Below are positions 52,973 through 54,088 of a stretch of 54,088 nt of DNA, piece after piece. The notes below the pieces were generated by a model. It was not told the DNA's origin. It did not search any database and saw nothing but the letters and a program-made list of their open reading frames with translations. The translations under genes and the position numbers were made by a program. Positions within the stretch are counted from its first letter, which is position 1. Each line of letters starts with the position of its first letter. This DNA comes from Nitrospirota bacterium (GTDB lineage: Bacteria; Nitrospirota; Thermodesulfovibrionia; UBA6902), in contig JACRLN010000027.1 in the NCBI GenBank assembly GCA_016215115.1, positions 1 through 54,088 of the forward strand. Direction: 5' to 3'.

Positions 52973-53304
52973 AAATGACCCTTCTCATGTGCAGTCAGAT
53001 TATCCAGTATCTCTACTCCATCCCTCAGACTTTCAGGATAATGATGTGCGTATCTCTGAGTGGTTGTGATATCCTTATGTCCAAGAAGCTTTGCCACCTT
53101 GTAAAGGTCAACTCCTCTCTGAACCAATCTTGTTGCAAAGGTATGTCTTAGGTCGTGGAAACGAAAATGTTTGATACCTGATTCCTTGACTGACCGGATG
53201 AACTTACTTCTTGGTTTTTTTAACGCGTTGGGTGATATTTAATATCAAACCAATCCATTAAACCAGAAGGGTTTTTGATTTTCTGGAGGTCGACTCCAAG
53301 ATGG
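52930..53304 (-). pseudogene. C-terminal remnant of a tyrosine recombinase (integrase)
   Basis: The minus strand reads RFHDLRHTFATRL, LLGHKDITTTQRYAHHYPESLRDGVEIL to a TGA at 52930. The active-site Arg, HLRH-type motif, second His (GHK) and Tyr (QRYAHH) are all present. About 30 codons upstream of the HDLRH motif the frame meets stops. DWFDIKYHPT then continues in a shifted frame near 53222-53260, and the N-terminal 200 residues are absent. An earlier mobile element is the likely source. Confidence 0.85.
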
Positions 53305-53315
53305 CCATATCAAAA

Positions 53316-53345
53316 TTGACAACGATCCTAACGTTTCATTATGAT
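53316..53345 (+). promoter_or_regulatory. promoter, possibly leaderless start for the SCO1-like gene
   Basis: TTGACA (53316-53321), 18-bp spacer, TATGAT (53340-53345). The expected transcription start, six to seven bases later, falls at the ATG at 53352. No ribosome site precedes that ATG. Confidence 0.6.
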
Positions 53346-53351
53346 GATGTC

Positions 53352-54088
53352 ATGAATGAGAAAGAGAAGTCCCTTAATGCAGGCACTGCGATAAAAAAAC
53401 TTCGATTTGCATTTCTTGGGATGGTATTGCTGGTGCTGGGTATTTCGATCGGCAAGAGTTTTAATACTGTTTCTTTTCTGATAGGAACAGATGAATTCTT
53501 AAGCGCCACTGTATTGAATGTTCCTGTTCCGCTGCCGGAATTTTCATTGATAGATCATAACGGACAGGAATTCACCCCTTCCAGCTTCAACAGGAAATGG
53601 ACCTTTATGTTTTTTGGATATATTTACTGCCCTGACATATGTCCGGCAGCGCTCATTGACCTCAATGATGTCTATCAAAATCTTGTCGAGAAAAATGACC
53701 TTATTGAGAAAAAATTCCAAATAGGCACACAGGTCGTTTTTGTAACAATGGACCCCCAGCGGGATTCACCGGAAGAGCTGAAAAAATATGTGCCTTACTT
53801 TAACAATGCATCTATAGGGTTAACCGGTAAGTCTGAGATGATTGACTTACTTGCACGTCCTCTGGGCGTCGGATACAGGCGGGAGCCTGATAATAATTCG
53901 AAAGATTATCTTATTGATCACAGCGCTTCATTCCTGCTCATAGATCCGCTGGGCAGATTGCGCGCGATCTTCTCACAGCCTCATAACCCCAGGCAAATTG
54001 CAGATGATTTTCGTAAAATCCGCAAAAAATTTACAGCAGAATGCTGCATAACAGGAAAAAAGAAATTAGAAACCGTTATTTTTGATTA
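53352..54088 (+). CDS. SCO1/SenC family protein, cut by the window end
   Basis: A 245-codon partial frame has an N-terminal membrane anchor (FAFLGMVLLVLGISIG) and a thioredoxin fold: LPEFSLIDHNGQEF, FFGYIYCPDICPAAL with the CX3C copper site, VTMDPQRDSPEEL, and the copper His in LIDHSASFLLIDPLG. SCO proteins deliver Cu to the CuA centre of cytochrome oxidases or reduce its cysteines. It lies just beyond the integrase remnant, so it is likely native chromosome. No stop is reached. Confidence 0.92.
   Translation, partial: MNEKEKSLNAGTAIKKLRFAFLGMVLLVLGISIGKSFNTVSFLIGTDEFLSATVLNVPVPLPEFSLIDHNGQEFTPSSFNRKWTFMFFGYIYCPDICPAALIDLNDVYQNLVEKNDLIEKKFQIGTQVVFVTMDPQRDSPEELKKYVPYFNNASIGLTGKSEMIDLLARPLGVGYRREPDNNSKDYLIDHSASFLLIDPLGRLRAIFSQPHNPRQIADDFRKIRKKFTAECCITGKKKLETVIFD

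Overview
The window looks like a chromosomal segment of a Gram-negative, probably anaerobic or microaerophilic bacterium. I infer Nitrospirota (Thermodesulfovibrionia-like), but no marker here proves it. The support is mixed: YcbB-type L,D-transpeptidase, outer-membrane proteins, NtrY and QseE/QseF-type sigma-54 signalling, futalosine-pathway menaquinone synthesis (MqnA), multihaem c-type cytochrome, and many dispersed palindromic intergenic repeats. Most genes are A+T-rich; the V/A-type ATPase operon near the right end is clearly more G+C-rich.

Layout. 0.2-7 kb: flippase-like membrane protein, then rpsB-tsf-pyrH-frr, gapA-pgk and smpB. 7-15.7 kb: metallophosphoesterase, Mur ligase, PIN toxin/antitoxin pair, SPL-like radical SAM gene, a block of decayed genes (11.4-12.4 kb), L,D-transpeptidase, archease and an NtrC-family regulator. 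15.7-20.7 kb: a regulatory gap with a good -24/-12 (sigma-54) promoter drives four exported proteins: two small beta-rich subunits, a PapD/DUF916-like chaperone and a large usher-like outer-membrane protein. I read this as a divergent chaperone-usher-like surface-fibre system. 20.9-30.3 kb: rtcB, mqnA, then on the minus strand DUF4390, ntrY-like kinase, pdxA, rdgB, a small conserved-looking protein, ald and an outer-membrane barrel. 30.4-35.7 kb: adenosine-specific kinase, then kinase-lipoprotein-sigma-54 regulator in the order of enterobacterial qseE-qseG-qseF, followed by a second sigma-54 promoter and a secreted FnIII/thrombospondin-3/dockerin-like protein. 35.7-38.2 kb: trpB2, hisI, yraN, tRNA-Pro.

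38.2-42.7 kb is the richest regulatory stretch. A six-haem secreted protein carrying Cys/Asp-rich repeats is preceded by two copies of a composite module: a GGGA-N6-TCCC palindrome followed by a CRP-type GTGAT-N4-ATCAC box, with a -10-like hexamer exactly 22 bp further on. A third copy of the palindrome overlaps the -10 of a near-consensus promoter whose predicted start coincides with the ATG of a DUF6502 protein, giving a leaderless, probably autoregulated transcript. A DUF5666 lipoprotein follows.

42.9-53.3 kb looks like an acquired island. A tRNA 5'-end fragment lies left of the nine-gene V/A-ATPase operon (H-I-K-E-C-F-A-B-D). An AAA/DUF234 ATPase, a ribosome-site-masking hairpin and a decayed tyrosine integrase lie to its right. 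The window ends inside a SCO1/SenC-like gene that is itself possibly leaderless.

Six dispersed GTCATTCC...GGAATGAC elements, two copies of a 28-bp perfect palindrome and several heptamer-type simple repeats shape gene ends: they supply stop codons or terminal residues to at least two genes and insert residues into a third. All functions are from reading translations and motifs; no database search was run.
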